Source of the DNA: Campylobacter troglodytis
GTDB taxonomy: Bacteria; Campylobacterota; Campylobacteria; Campylobacterales; Campylobacteraceae
NCBI RefSeq assembly: GCF_006864425.1
Contig: NZ_QHLI01000030.1
Span: forward strand, 1 to 33,814
Reading direction: 5' to 3'
DNA length: 33,814 nucleotides
Shown here: positions 1-8,608 of the stretch, piece by piece
Numbering within the stretch: position 1 is the stretch's first letter
Layout of the letters: the number at the start of each line of letters is the position of its first letter
Notes under the pieces: generated by a model
What the model was told of the DNA's origin: nothing
Seen by the model: the letters and a program-made list of their open reading frames with translations, nothing else
The model's database searches: none
Translations under genes and position numbers: made by a program

Positions 1-230
1 ACACAGGGAAAATGAGTTTAGCTTAGCTAAGAATCACATAAATGCAATTGTGAATTTCTGAGGTTTTACTAAACATAGCTTAGCTAAATTTAAAGGAATT
101 AAAAAAGAGAATTTTATGCTTCATCTAAAGGAAACAGAATTTAGATATAATGCTAAAATTCAAGGTCAAGATTTGTATAAAATCTTATTAAAAATGATAA
201 GAAATAATTCGCTTAAGTTTAATTGAGCCT
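1..230 (+). pseudogene. IS1595-family (ISXO2-like) transposase, C-terminal relic with right end
   Basis: Reading from base 34, the plus strand encodes KNHINAIVNF, a TGA stop, then GFTKHSLAKFKGIKKENF and LHLKETEFRYNAKI. This is the C-terminal block of ISXO2-like transposases (NHIN..NFWGF..LAKFKGI...LHLKE.EFR.N). The TGA stands where the family has Trp. The frame is otherwise open to base 227 and ends in a terminal repeat, GCTTAAGTTTAATTGAGCC (212-230). The rest of the element lies left of the window. Two further degenerate copies of the end follow (262-280, about 311-331). It is a pseudogene by sequence; whether UGA could be read through is not shown. Confidence 0.8.
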
Positions 231-331
231 AAAATTTTATTAAAGTTGATAAGCCAAAATACTATTAAAGTATCTTGAGCTAAAAATTTATTAAAATGGC
301 CAAGCTAAAAGCTTACTAAATTTAACTTAGC
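212..331 (+). repeat. Tandem degenerate IS right ends (three)
   Basis: The terminal repeat at 212-230 is followed by a second version, CTATTAAAGTATCTTGAGC (262-280), and a poorer third (about 311-331). Each is preceded by a TTAAA.TTGATAAG-like stretch, so the last ~50 bp of the element is repeated. The same arrangement occurs in the relic near 20.7 kb. The region to 368 holds no gene. Confidence 0.5.
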
Positions 332-368
332 TTTTTTATGAATGAACTAAGCTATGAAATTTAAGTAT

Positions 369-1286
369 TTAGAAAAAATCCTCTATATTTTTTATCATTA
401 TGTTTTCAGCCTCTATTTGATTGATAGTTGCTCTAAACAGTGCGGCATTTGCAAGTGTTTTGGAGTATTCGTGTAGGTGTTTGCGAAAAAGTTTCACAGC
501 TTCCTTGCCATAGTGTTTTAACATAGCCTCAAAATGATAAAGTATAAGTTCTTTTTTTAGTTCTTTGCTTATGCTTTTTTCGTGTTTTAGCTCATAAAAG
601 ATCCAAGGCTTACCCACACTTGCCCTGCCTATCATAAAGGCATCTGCCTTTGTGCTTTTTTGAACCTCTTTGAAATTATCTTTGTTTATGTCCCCATTTG
701 CTATGATAGGGATCTTAACAGCCTCTTTTGCTTCTAAGATAGCCTCATAATCAGCCTTGCCGCTGTAAAGCTGCTTGGCAGTTCTTGCGTGTATGCTAAC
801 AAAGTCAGCCCCAGCCTCCTCGCAAGCCCTTGCTATGAGCTTTGGATACTTATCCTTAAAGCCTAGCCTGAATTTAACGCTAACTGTTCTTTTTTTGCTA
901 TGTTTTTTTATGGTGTCAACAAGTCTTTTAAGCAGATCTAGATCATTAAGCAAGGCTGATCCTGCATTTTGTTTGATCACCTTTGAAACAGGACAGCCAC
1001 AGTTAAGATCTATGCCGTCTATAAAGTCAAACTCATTTAGGATTAAAACAGCCTTTTTAATTATTTCTTCGTTGCTTCCTGCGATCTGAACTATGTAAGG
1101 AGCTTCGCTTTCATTTTTTTGAAGCATTTTGAGGGTTTTTTTACTTTCAAAGACCAAGGCATTTGAGCTTATCATCTCGCTTATGGTAAGATCAGCTCCA
1201 AATTTTTTAACCACATCCCGAAAGGGCAGATCGCTAAAACCTGCCATAGGAGCTAATACCAAGGGCTTTTGTGAAAAATCTATCAC
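369..1286 (-). CDS. dusB: tRNA-dihydrouridine synthase, DusB type
   Basis: FMN-dependent enzyme that reduces specific uridines in the tRNA D-loop to dihydrouridine, in the cytoplasm. At 305 aa it is slightly shorter than E. coli DusB. Visible motifs in order: LAPMAGFSDLPFR at residues 11-23 (FMN-binding entry of the TIM barrel); DLNCGCPV near 93-100 with the catalytic cysteine at C98; SVKFRLG; SIHARTAKQLYSGKADY; IIANGDI; and FMIGRASVGKPWIF (phosphate-binding end of the barrel). The start overlaps the stop of the upstream membrane-protein gene by 4 bp (ATGA), so it is the last gene of a minus-strand operon. The same gene order is remembered for C. jejuni Cj0123c-Cj0127c. The family is certain; the B subtype is an inference from overall motif spelling. 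Confidence 0.93.
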   Translation of the reverse strand: MIDFSQKPLVLAPMAGFSDLPFRDVVKKFGADLTISEMISSNALVFESKKTLKMLQKNESEAPYIVQIAGSNEEIIKKAVLILNEFDFIDGIDLNCGCPVSKVIKQNAGSALLNDLDLLKRLVDTIKKHSKKRTVSVKFRLGFKDKYPKLIARACEEAGADFVSIHARTAKQLYSGKADYEAILEAKEAVKIPIIANGDINKDNFKEVQKSTKADAFMIGRASVGKPWIFYELKHEKSISKELKKELILYHFEAMLKHYGKEAVKLFRKHLHEYSKTLANAALFRATINQIEAENIMIKNIEDFF

Positions 1287-2269
1287 TGTATGATCTTGTA
1301 TAGATCTATTTTTATATTATTTTCTCTAGCCATTAGCACTATTTTAAAATCATCAAAGCCCTTTTGGGTATTGCTTAATTCAAGCCTTAATTCATCAAAC
1401 AAGGCAAGTTCAGCCAAGATAAAAAGATAGCCTCTTAGTGCTTCTAAATGTGTGCTTTTAAGCCTTCTAAAAATGGCTATGAGTGCGTCTGGATCAAGCT
1501 TTTTAACGCTTAGTTTTGCAATTTGTAGATAGGCTTTTTCATCAAAGCTTGTTGAGCTAATTATATGCTCATACTCACTAGGGCTAAGCTTTAAGGAGTC
1601 ATTTTCAAATCTTTGTATAAGCTCTAAGCTTTGAGCAGCACTTTTTGGAAATCTTAGGGTTTTAATTTGCTCCTCATTGCCCTTTTTAAGCACCTCCTCA
1701 AAGGCTAGCTCGTCAATTTCATCATGGGCTTCTTTTTTGTGTCTGATCTTTGAGTAGGCATAGTTTAGATCGTTTTTGATAAGATTTTTTTCATTTGCTA
1801 CAAAGATGGGATTATCCTCATCAAGCTTGAATTTTTTAAGGCTTAAACCCTTGCCCTCTTTAAGCTCATTAAGCAGATCAATGCCCTCATTAAAGCTATC
1901 AAAGCCGTTAAGCTTTCTTTGCATTTTAAGGCTTTGAGTAAGCTCGGCAGCATTTTTAAACTCCTTTGTTTTAAAATTTAATTTTGGGGTTTTTTCTAAG
2001 AGTAAATCCTTAACAAAGGCTTCAAATTTACTTGCATCGTCAAAAAAATGCTTATACTTGATAAAACGCAAAAGCGAATAAAAACTCATATGCACAAAAG
2101 AGGCAATAAATAGCAAAAATACAGGGATTAAAACCCAGATCACAATAGGTAAGTTAATGATATAAGAGCCAAACTCCACTGTGTAATTATCTGAATTTAA
2201 ATGAAAAACAAGAGCACCTAGCAATACCATATAAATTATGCTAGCAAGTATATAAAGCTTAATCTTCAT
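1283..2269 (-). CDS. Conserved epsilonproteobacterial membrane protein, function unknown
   Basis: A 328-aa protein with two N-terminal hydrophobic segments (about residues 5-23 and 41-66), followed by a long charged, mainly helical soluble part rich in Lys, Glu and Leu. No catalytic motif is recognised. It sits between the dksA-like gene and dusB with 4-bp ATGA overlaps on both sides, so it is translated as part of one operon. From position it corresponds to C. jejuni Cj0124c, also uncharacterised. The soluble domain would face the cytoplasm if both segments form a hairpin in the membrane. It may be a helical scaffold protein, but no function can be assigned. Confidence 0.85.
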   Translation of the reverse strand: MKIKLYILASIIYMVLLGALVFHLNSDNYTVEFGSYIINLPIVIWVLIPVFLLFIASFVHMSFYSLLRFIKYKHFFDDASKFEAFVKDLLLEKTPKLNFKTKEFKNAAELTQSLKMQRKLNGFDSFNEGIDLLNELKEGKGLSLKKFKLDEDNPIFVANEKNLIKNDLNYAYSKIRHKKEAHDEIDELAFEEVLKKGNEEQIKTLRFPKSAAQSLELIQRFENDSLKLSPSEYEHIISSTSFDEKAYLQIAKLSVKKLDPDALIAIFRRLKSTHLEALRGYLFILAELALFDELRLELSNTQKGFDDFKIVLMARENNIKIDLYKIIQ

Positions 2270-2619
2270 TTTTTCTCCTTTTCTATGATTTCACGGCAAC
2301 TCACACAGTATCTTGCGTGAGGCTTGATTTTAAGTCTATTTAAGGCTATGTCATCAGCACAAAGCTCACAAATTCCATAATTTTTTTGCTTGATCTTGCT
2401 TAAAGAACGGTCTATGTCTTTAAGCTCTTGTTTGAGATTATCATCTATGGTGTTTTCTATTTGAGAGCTTGTGTTGATTAAAGAAAAATCAATGCTATCA
2501 TTAGGCTCACTATTATGAAGTCCTTCAAGCTCTTTAAGATCATCATCAAGCTGTTTTATGATGAGATCCTTTCTTTGTTCTAAGATAGTTTGAAAATTAT
2601 TCAATGATCTTTTGTCCAT
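2266..2619 (-). CDS. dksA: DksA/TraR-family zinc-finger regulator
   Basis: A 117-aa protein with an N-terminal coiled-coil region (about residues 5-80) and a C-terminal four-cysteine zinc finger: CELC (C84, C87) and CVSC (C105, C108). This is the canonical architecture of the DksA family, which inserts into the RNA polymerase secondary channel and works with ppGpp on rRNA and amino-acid promoters. It is shorter than E. coli DksA (151 aa), as is usual in Campylobacter. It overlaps the next gene by ATGA and starts three bases after the rlmH stop. The acidic residue pair at the coiled-coil tip was not mapped, so ppGpp-dependent activity is inferred from the family. Confidence 0.9.
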   Translation of the reverse strand: MDKRSLNNFQTILEQRKDLIIKQLDDDLKELEGLHNSEPNDSIDFSLINTSSQIENTIDDNLKQELKDIDRSLSKIKQKNYGICELCADDIALNRLKIKPHARYCVSCREIIEKEKK

Positions 2620-2621
2620 TC

Positions 2622-3077
2622 TTAGTCCTTGTGATAGGGATGATTATTTAGTATGCAAAAGCCTCTGTAAAGCTGCTCTAAGAGTAAAATTTTAGCCAAA
2701 TGATGAGCCAAACTTAGCCTACTTAGTGAAAGCACCAAATCAAATTCACTCAAAAAGCTCTTCTCAAAGCCATAAGCACCTCCTATGAAAAAACAAAGCT
2801 CGTTTTTATCCTTTAAAAGCGTGGCAAATTCAGAGCTTGTGAATTCTTTTCCACCCTCATCTAAAATTACACAAAAGCCTTTTTTATAAGGCTTTAAAGC
2901 TTCGCTGTAAGCTTTTTGAGCTGCCTTTTTTCCCTGCTTTTGGGCTAAATTTATTTGTTTGTTAAAAAGGCAAAGATCATAAAAATTAGTGAAATTTAAG
3001 AGTAGTTTTGTGAATTTTTCGTTTAGGGGCTTAAATTCAGGGGAGTTTTTTTGAATGCTATACACAAAAAGCTTCAT
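2622..3077 (-). CDS. rlmH: 23S rRNA (pseudouridine1915-N3)-methyltransferase RlmH
   Basis: SPOUT-fold methyltransferase that methylates pseudouridine 1915 in helix 69 of 23S rRNA on assembled 70S ribosomes, using S-adenosylmethionine. At 151 aa it is close to the E. coli length (155). Family motifs are clear: the LDEGGKEFTSSEFA segment, the FFIGGAYGF loop that forms the knotted SAM site, and the C-terminal LSLAHHLAKILLLEQLYRG followed by NHPYHKD. The extreme C terminus (HPYHK) is characteristic of RlmH. It lies in the accD-rlmH-dksA operon, one base after the accD stop. Confidence 0.96.
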   Translation of the reverse strand: MKLFVYSIQKNSPEFKPLNEKFTKLLLNFTNFYDLCLFNKQINLAQKQGKKAAQKAYSEALKPYKKGFCVILDEGGKEFTSSEFATLLKDKNELCFFIGGAYGFEKSFLSEFDLVLSLSRLSLAHHLAKILLLEQLYRGFCILNNHPYHKD

Positions 3078-3078
3078 T

Positions 3079-3921
3079 TTAATCCTTCATAAAAAGCCCT
3101 AGAAAATGGCTTAGGAATTTTTTATGCTCACTTCTTGGCACTATGGCATCAATTAGTCCGTGCTCAAGCAAAAACTCAGCCCTTTGAAAGCCCTCTGGCA
3201 AATCAGCTCCTATGGTCTGCTTAATCACCCTTGCACCTGCAAAGCCCACAAGCGCTCCGGGCTCAGCTATGATAAGATCTCCTAAAAAGGCAAAGCTAGC
3301 AGAAACCCCGCCCATAGTAGGATCGCTTAAAATGCTAATGAAGGGCAGTTTTTCCTCAGCTAAGAGCTTTAAGGCTGCACTTGTTTTGCTCATTTGCATT
3401 AAAGAAAAGGTGCTTTCTTGCATTCTTGCACCTCCTGAGGCTGAGATTATTACAAGAGGATTTCTGGCCTCAATGGCTCTTTTTGCAGCCCTAACTACCT
3501 TTTCTCCCTCCACAGAGCCCAAGGATCCTCCCATAAAGGAGAAATCAAAAATGACAAGCTGAACCTTTCTTTTTTCTATCAAACACTCCCCACTAAGAAC
3601 AGCAGATCTTCGTCCCGTCTTAGCCTCACTTTCTTCAAGCCTTTTTTTATAAGACTTGCTATCTACGAATTTAAGGGGATCAATTGCTGTTAGGTTGGCA
3701 TCAAATTCAACAAAACTATTCTCATCAACAAGCAGTTCTAATCTCTCAAAGGGGGTAATTCGCATATGAAAGCCACACTTAGGACAGACATTAAAATGCA
3801 TTTGTATTTCTTTATAATACATCAAAGCACTACAATTACTGCATTTAATCCAGTGATTAGGAGCCTCGTGAGGCTTTGCTTGCTTTCTTCTAACGCTTGA
3901 AAAAATATCTGAAAAATTCAT
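3079..3921 (-). CDS. accD: Acetyl-CoA carboxylase carboxyltransferase subunit beta
   Basis: Beta subunit of the carboxyltransferase half of acetyl-CoA carboxylase, which makes malonyl-CoA for fatty-acid synthesis together with AccA. An N-terminal four-cysteine zinc ribbon is visible (CSNC ... CPKC), then the crotonase-like carboxyltransferase domain with LVIISASGGARMQES, DPTMGGVSASFAFLGD and IIAEPGALVGFAG. The open frame extends 8 codons upstream (to 3945), but I chose the ATG at 3921 (MNFSDIF...) because homologues begin there and AAGG lies 8 nt upstream; the ATG at 3924 is an equal alternative. The resulting length of 280 aa is normal. It heads a tight minus-strand run with rlmH and the dksA-like gene. 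Confidence 0.95.
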   Translation of the reverse strand: MNFSDIFSSVRRKQAKPHEAPNHWIKCSNCSALMYYKEIQMHFNVCPKCGFHMRITPFERLELLVDENSFVEFDANLTAIDPLKFVDSKSYKKRLEESEAKTGRRSAVLSGECLIEKRKVQLVIFDFSFMGGSLGSVEGEKVVRAAKRAIEARNPLVIISASGGARMQESTFSLMQMSKTSAALKLLAEEKLPFISILSDPTMGGVSASFAFLGDLIIAEPGALVGFAGARVIKQTIGADLPEGFQRAEFLLEHGLIDAIVPRSEHKKFLSHFLGLFMKD

Positions 3922-3994
3922 CATTTTTGCCTTTAAAAATCTCACATTTTAACAAAGCTTAAATTTAATCTTGCTTAATTGCGCAAATTTTTCA

Positions 3995-6220
3995 TCAAAA
4001 CCTAGTTCCCATACTAAATTCAAAGCGATTTACATCATCCCTTGGCTTAGCATTAAGAGGTCTTGCAAAGATGAGCTGCAAGGGTCCTATGGGGGTGATC
4101 CATTCTATATTTACTCCTGTGCTATATCTTTGCTTGCTTTTGCCCTTTCCCAGTTCTTTTCTGCCTATGGCTCCAAAGTCAAAGAATAAGGCTCCTCTTA
4201 GCTTGATTCTATCTATAATGGGAAAGCTTAGCTCAACTGAATTTGAAAAGGCGATGGTGCCTCCTTCTTCAAAGCCATAAGCATTCTTAGGGCTTACAGT
4301 TCTATTTGCAAAGCCCCTTAATGAGCTTATGCCTCCTAGGTAAATTCTTTGATTTATGGGAAGTTTGCCTCGATCAAAGATCTTATAAAATCTAGCCTTG
4401 TAGCGATAAATCAGATCAAGTCCTATAAATTCACTTAATCCTTGATAAAAATTAAAATTTGAGCTAGATGCTAGGAATTTTTGATCCCCTCCAAGTCCTG
4501 CATATTCTAAGCTTGTTGAGGCTATGATCCCACTTCTTGGCAAATAATAATCATCCGTGTTGTTAAAGCTTATAAAGGGAGTTACAGAGCTTTTCGTGCT
4601 TACTCCAAGCTCATAGCCTGATAAAATAAGTGTTTGAGTTAGAGAGTAGATATTGCTTTTTTCTAGATTATAGGTTAAACCTGTGCTAAAATACCTCCAA
4701 AAAGATCGTCCCAAGGTAAGATCAAAGCCTCTATTTCTTTCGCTATAAGTATCCCAAAAGTATTCATTTGCATAAACAGTGGCTCCAAGACTGTATAAAG
4801 AATCTCTTATTCTAGGATTTGTAAGCCCTATCCTACCTGAAAGATAGGTATCGCTTCTATCTATGTTGACAATGCTTCTAATGCCTGTGCCAAAGATATT
4901 TGTATCAGATAAAGAGGCATTAAGCAAGAGTCCGTCTGTTGAGCCATAGCCAATCCCTCCTGAGATACTGCCTGTGCTAGCTTCTTTTACCTCCACTCTT
5001 AGATCTATTTGAGTTTCATTTATCCTTTCTTCTTTTATGTTTGCCTCGTCAAAATATGAGGTTCTTTTTAGGGCATTTTCTGATTCTTGAAGATCACTTT
5101 TGTGATATAAATTTCCCTCTGTTACAAAAAGCTCTCTACGAACTACCCTATCTGCTGTGCGTGAATTTCCTGTTATAACAACATTTCTTATATAAACCTT
5201 TTCATTAGGCTGCACCCTAAAAACTATGCTAGCTGTGAGCTCGTATTCGTTTTTTTGAATGTCAGGATAAACTTGTGCAAAGGCATAGCCTAAATTTGCT
5301 GTGTCTGTTTGTATGCTTTCTATGTCTGATCTTATTTTTTCTATGTTTGCTATCTTGCCCACTTTTGTTTTAAGCTTTTTTGCCTTCTTTGCATTAGTTT
5401 TTTCATCAAAAACAGGATTTTCTATGCTTAGATCTGTAATCTTATACCTTCCACCCTCTTTTATAAAATAGCTAAGATCTGCTGTGTATGCCTTCATATC
5501 TGTTTTAAGATAAGCAGGAGATACCTTAACATCTAAATACCCCCTCTTCATATACTCATCAGCTATCCTAGCACTGTCATTTGTAAGCTCAAAGATCTTC
5601 AAAGCTCCGTCATTTCTCCCCCACATCCAGCCCATAAATTCTCTTTCTTTGTTAGCTAGGACAGGTTCTACCTTGCCATATCTTAGTCTTTTGCTTCCAC
5701 TTAAAAGCACATTTTTTATGATGATGTTTTCCCCTCTATTTATGGTGAAATTTAGCTGTAAGCCCCTAGAATTACTCAAAGGCTCAGTGCTTACATCAAC
5801 TATGGTATCAAAATACCCCTTCGCATCGTAAAACATCCTTATCCTCTCGGCTGCTTCCTTAACAGAACCCTCATCGTAAAGATAGCCTTTTTTTATGTTT
5901 AAAATGCTTTCAACCTGCTTTTTATCATTTGAAGCAACCCCTGTGATCTCAATGCGAGCTATGCTTTGCTTTTGACTTAGCTTAAAGATTATTTTGCCAC
6001 CTTCTTGTTCTACAACTATGTCGCTAAAATAATTTTGCTTGTATAAATTCAAAATGGCTTCGTTTATTCTTTTTTCGCTAAGCTCCTCTCCTATTTCAAG
6101 GGTGGTGATATTAAGAGCACTTTGATCTGAAAGCTGGCTAAGTCCTATGAATTCTATCTCTGTTATCTTTATAGCAAAGGAAAAACTACATATAAAAACA
6201 AATATAAGGCATTTTTTCAT
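3995..6220 (-). CDS. bamA: Outer membrane protein assembly factor BamA
   Basis: Central component of the beta-barrel assembly machine, which folds and inserts outer-membrane proteins. The 741-aa precursor has a Sec signal peptide (residues 1-16, MKKCLIFVFICSFSFA), a series of POTRA domains (about 17-410), and a C-terminal 16-strand barrel. The barrel carries the conserved LRGF motif (FSSLRGFANRTVSPKNA region, spelled GGISSLRGFANR) that lies on the loop-6 lid, and ends in aromatic Phe (FSMGTRF), the usual signature of a BAM substrate. The gene is divergent from tyrA across an 86-bp promoter region, and accD lies 73 bp downstream. The suhB-like gene remembered between accD and bamA in C. jejuni is absent. 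Confidence 0.96.
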   Translation of the reverse strand: MKKCLIFVFICSFSFAIKITEIEFIGLSQLSDQSALNITTLEIGEELSEKRINEAILNLYKQNYFSDIVVEQEGGKIIFKLSQKQSIARIEITGVASNDKKQVESILNIKKGYLYDEGSVKEAAERIRMFYDAKGYFDTIVDVSTEPLSNSRGLQLNFTINRGENIIIKNVLLSGSKRLRYGKVEPVLANKEREFMGWMWGRNDGALKIFELTNDSARIADEYMKRGYLDVKVSPAYLKTDMKAYTADLSYFIKEGGRYKITDLSIENPVFDEKTNAKKAKKLKTKVGKIANIEKIRSDIESIQTDTANLGYAFAQVYPDIQKNEYELTASIVFRVQPNEKVYIRNVVITGNSRTADRVVRRELFVTEGNLYHKSDLQESENALKRTSYFDEANIKEERINETQIDLRVEVKEASTGSISGGIGYGSTDGLLLNASLSDTNIFGTGIRSIVNIDRSDTYLSGRIGLTNPRIRDSLYSLGATVYANEYFWDTYSERNRGFDLTLGRSFWRYFSTGLTYNLEKSNIYSLTQTLILSGYELGVSTKSSVTPFISFNNTDDYYLPRSGIIASTSLEYAGLGGDQKFLASSSNFNFYQGLSEFIGLDLIYRYKARFYKIFDRGKLPINQRIYLGGISSLRGFANRTVSPKNAYGFEEGGTIAFSNSVELSFPIIDRIKLRGALFFDFGAIGRKELGKGKSKQRYSTGVNIEWITPIGPLQLIFARPLNAKPRDDVNRFEFSMGTRF

Positions 6221-6253
6221 ACATTTTTTACCTAAAATTCAAAAATAAACTTG

Positions 6254-6259
6254 TATAAT
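6254..6259 (+). promoter_or_regulatory. Probable sigma70 -10 element for tyrA
   Basis: TGTATAAT in the bamA-tyrA intergenic region; the TATAAT core is 48 bp upstream of the tyrA ATG. Campylobacter vegetative promoters often have no clear -35 box, and none is evident here. Confidence 0.5.
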
Positions 6260-6306
6260 AGCTTACAAAATTTAATAACAAGTTTTATATTTTTAGGATA
6301 TATAGT

Positions 6307-7143
6307 ATGAAGGTAGCCATTTTAGGACTTGGCTTAATGGGCGGCAGCTTAGGGCTTTGCTTGAAAGAAAACAAATTTATCTCTTGCGTTTTTGGTTATG
6401 ATATAGATAAAAAAAATGCAAATTTAGCCTTAAAGCTAGGCTTGATCCACGAGCTAATGGATAAATTTAGTCTTGAAACACTTACAAAGTGTGATATAGT
6501 AGTTCTTGCCACCCCTGTTGATGCCATAGTTTCTCTTGTTAAAAAACTAGCAGATCTGCCTCAAAACACCACCATAATAGAGCTTGGAAGCACAAAAACA
6601 AGGATCATAAAAGCCACTCCCAAAAAACTAAAACCTCACATAATCTACGCCCATCCTATGTGTGGCACTGAAAATAGCGGTGCGGCGGCTGCTTTTAAGG
6701 AGCTTTATAGCAATGCTGTGTGTGTTTTGTGTGATAGCGAGGAGGCTGATGATTTACATCAAAAAAGAGCGGTTGAAATTTTTTCTCATCTTGGAATGAA
6801 AATCGTCTTTATGGATAGCAAGGCACACGATCATCACGCAGCCATCATCTCGCACCTTCCTCACGCCATTAGCTTTGCCTTGGCAAATTTTGTGATGAAA
6901 GAAGAGGATAAGAAAAATATAGTGCATTTGGCTGGGGGTTCTTTTAAGGGTATGAGCCGCATTGCAAGATCAAGTCCTATAATGTGGCAAAGTATTTTCG
7001 AGCAAAACAAGGCAAATTTAATCTCAAGCATAGAGCATTTTCAAAAAGAGCTTGAATTTTGCAAAAAAATGATAGCTGATGATGATGAAAAGGCACTTAA
7101 AGCTTGGATGAGTGCGGCAAATAAACTAAGGGAGTTTTTATGA
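6307..7143 (+). CDS. tyrA: Prephenate dehydrogenase
   Basis: Oxidatively decarboxylates prephenate to 4-hydroxyphenylpyruvate with NAD(P)+, committing chorismate-derived prephenate to tyrosine. At 278 aa it is a monofunctional TyrA without a chorismate mutase domain. The dinucleotide-binding loop GLGLMGGSLG is at residues 7-16. The segment HPMCGTENSG (from H116) is the family's substrate-binding block with its conserved His. DHHAAIISHLPHAISFALA is the typical helix after the Rossmann domain. It overlaps nspC by 4 bp (ATGA), so the two are co-transcribed, and it is divergent from bamA. Confidence 0.95.
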   Translation: MKVAILGLGLMGGSLGLCLKENKFISCVFGYDIDKKNANLALKLGLIHELMDKFSLETLTKCDIVVLATPVDAIVSLVKKLADLPQNTTIIELGSTKTRIIKATPKKLKPHIIYAHPMCGTENSGAAAAFKELYSNAVCVLCDSEEADDLHQKRAVEIFSHLGMKIVFMDSKAHDHHAAIISHLPHAISFALANFVMKEEDKKNIVHLAGGSFKGMSRIARSSPIMWQSIFEQNKANLISSIEHFQKELEFCKKMIADDDEKALKAWMSAANKLREFL

Positions 7144-8321
7144 TGCAAGTTCTAGCTCATTTATCTAAGATTAAAACCCCAGCCTATGTCATAGAAGAAG
7201 AGGCTTTAAGGAGAAACTGCGAAATTCTAGCACATATAGCCCAAAAAAGTGGGGCAAAGGTGCTACTCGCCTTAAAGGGCTTTGCCTTTTCTCGTGCTTT
7301 GAAAATAGTAGGCGAGTATTTGGACGGAGCTACTTGCAGTGGGCTTTGGGAGGCGAAATTCGCAAAAGAATTTATGGATAAAGAAATTCACACCTTTAGC
7401 CCAGCTTTTAAGGAGGATGAATTTGACGAAATTTCCACGCTTTCAAATCATATAATTTTCAACTCACTCTCTCAACTAGGGCGTTTCAAGGACAAAGCCT
7501 TGCAAAAAAATTGTCAAATAGGGCTTCGCTGCAATGTTGAATTTTCACTAGCCCCAAAAGAGCTTTACAATCCTTGCGGACGCTTTTCAAGGCTTGGAAT
7601 TTTGGCAAGTGATTTAAAAAAAGCCTTTGAAAAAGGCGAGTTAGAGGGAGTGAGCGGACTTCATTTTCACGCACTTTGTGAGGAAAGTGCAGACAGCTTA
7701 AAACTAGTTTTGAGCGAGTTTGAGGCGAAATTTGGCAAGTTTTTGCCAAAGATGAAGTGGGTGAATTTTGGAGGAGGGCATCACATAACAAAAAAGGGCT
7801 ATGACACAGAGCTTTTAATCGCCTTGTGTAAGGACTTTGCGGATAAATATGGGGTGCAGGTGCTTTTAGAGCCCGGAGAAGCAGTGGGCTGGGAGGTTGG
7901 CACGCTCGTGGCTAGCGTGATTGATTTGGTAAAAAATGAAAAAAACATCGCTATTTTAGATACTTCAAGCGAGGCGCATATGCCTGATACCATTATAATG
8001 CCATATACTAGTGAGGTGGCAAATGCTAGAATCCTTGCTACAAGGGATGGTGAAAAGATTTCAGCCTTACAAAAAGACGAATTTGCTTATCTTTTGGGTG
8101 GCAATACCTGTTTGGCTGGCGATATAATGGGAGCATATGCCTTTAAAAAGCCTTTAAAGTGCAAAGATAAGGTAGTTTTTTTAGATCAAGCACATTATAG
8201 CATAGTAAAAAACACCACCTTCAATGGGGTAATCTTGCCAAATTTGCTTTTTTTAAGGGCTGATGGCGAGCTTGAAATGGTAAGGGACTTTGATTATGAG
8301 GAATATAGACGAAGAAACTAG
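7140..8321 (+). CDS. nspC: Carboxynorspermidine/carboxyspermidine decarboxylase
   Basis: PLP-dependent decarboxylase of the alternative polyamine pathway: it converts carboxyspermidine (or carboxynorspermidine) made by the partner dehydrogenase to spermidine (or norspermidine). The 393-aa alanine-racemase-fold protein has the PLP lysine in LALKGFAF (K46), CSGLWEAKFA, GLHFHALCEES, WVNFGGGHH, EPGEAVGW (phosphate-binding region) and, near the C terminus, GGNTCLAGD carrying the active-site Cys supplied by the partner subunit. ATG codons at 7140 and 7143 are both possible starts. The partner carboxyspermidine dehydrogenase is not in this window. It is translationally coupled to tyrA by overlap. 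Confidence 0.93.
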   Translation: MMQVLAHLSKIKTPAYVIEEEALRRNCEILAHIAQKSGAKVLLALKGFAFSRALKIVGEYLDGATCSGLWEAKFAKEFMDKEIHTFSPAFKEDEFDEISTLSNHIIFNSLSQLGRFKDKALQKNCQIGLRCNVEFSLAPKELYNPCGRFSRLGILASDLKKAFEKGELEGVSGLHFHALCEESADSLKLVLSEFEAKFGKFLPKMKWVNFGGGHHITKKGYDTELLIALCKDFADKYGVQVLLEPGEAVGWEVGTLVASVIDLVKNEKNIAILDTSSEAHMPDTIIMPYTSEVANARILATRDGEKISALQKDEFAYLLGGNTCLAGDIMGAYAFKKPLKCKDKVVFLDQAHYSIVKNTTFNGVILPNLLFLRADGELEMVRDFDYEEYRRRN

Positions 8322-8374
8322 GCTTAAATCTTAAAAATTTGTTAAATTTTAGTTCTTTTTTAAGAATTTCATAT

Positions 8375-8380
8375 TATAAT
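8375..8380 (+). promoter_or_regulatory. Probable -10 element for rho
   Basis: TATAAT between nspC and rho, 229 bp upstream of the chosen rho ATG at 8609. If this is the promoter, the mRNA has a leader of over 200 nt. Long leaders are known for rho genes under autogenous control; here that is only an inference. The stretch 8397-8446 within the leader also resembles one truncated end of the MITE family seen elsewhere. Confidence 0.4.
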
Positions 8381-8608
8381 TTCAAAATAATTTATCTCTT
8401 TTATAAAAATGTTGATTTTTCACTACGCTAGAAATCCACTCTTTAAAAATTTAAATCTTGTTAAGAAGCTTACAAGAAAATTCTAGCTTTCAACCACACT
8501 TGCTTTGTTTTTAAAGTTTTGTCTGCATATATCAATGGCTTTAAAAAAAAGATAAATAATTCACAGTCACACTTTACAATCAAAAAAATTCCACAAAAAA
8601 GAGGTTTT

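Noticed and set aside
8519-8608. Upstream 30-codon extension of rho
   Set aside because: The good Shine-Dalgarno and family-typical N terminus are at 8609; the extension is low-complexity and starts at a non-preferred codon.
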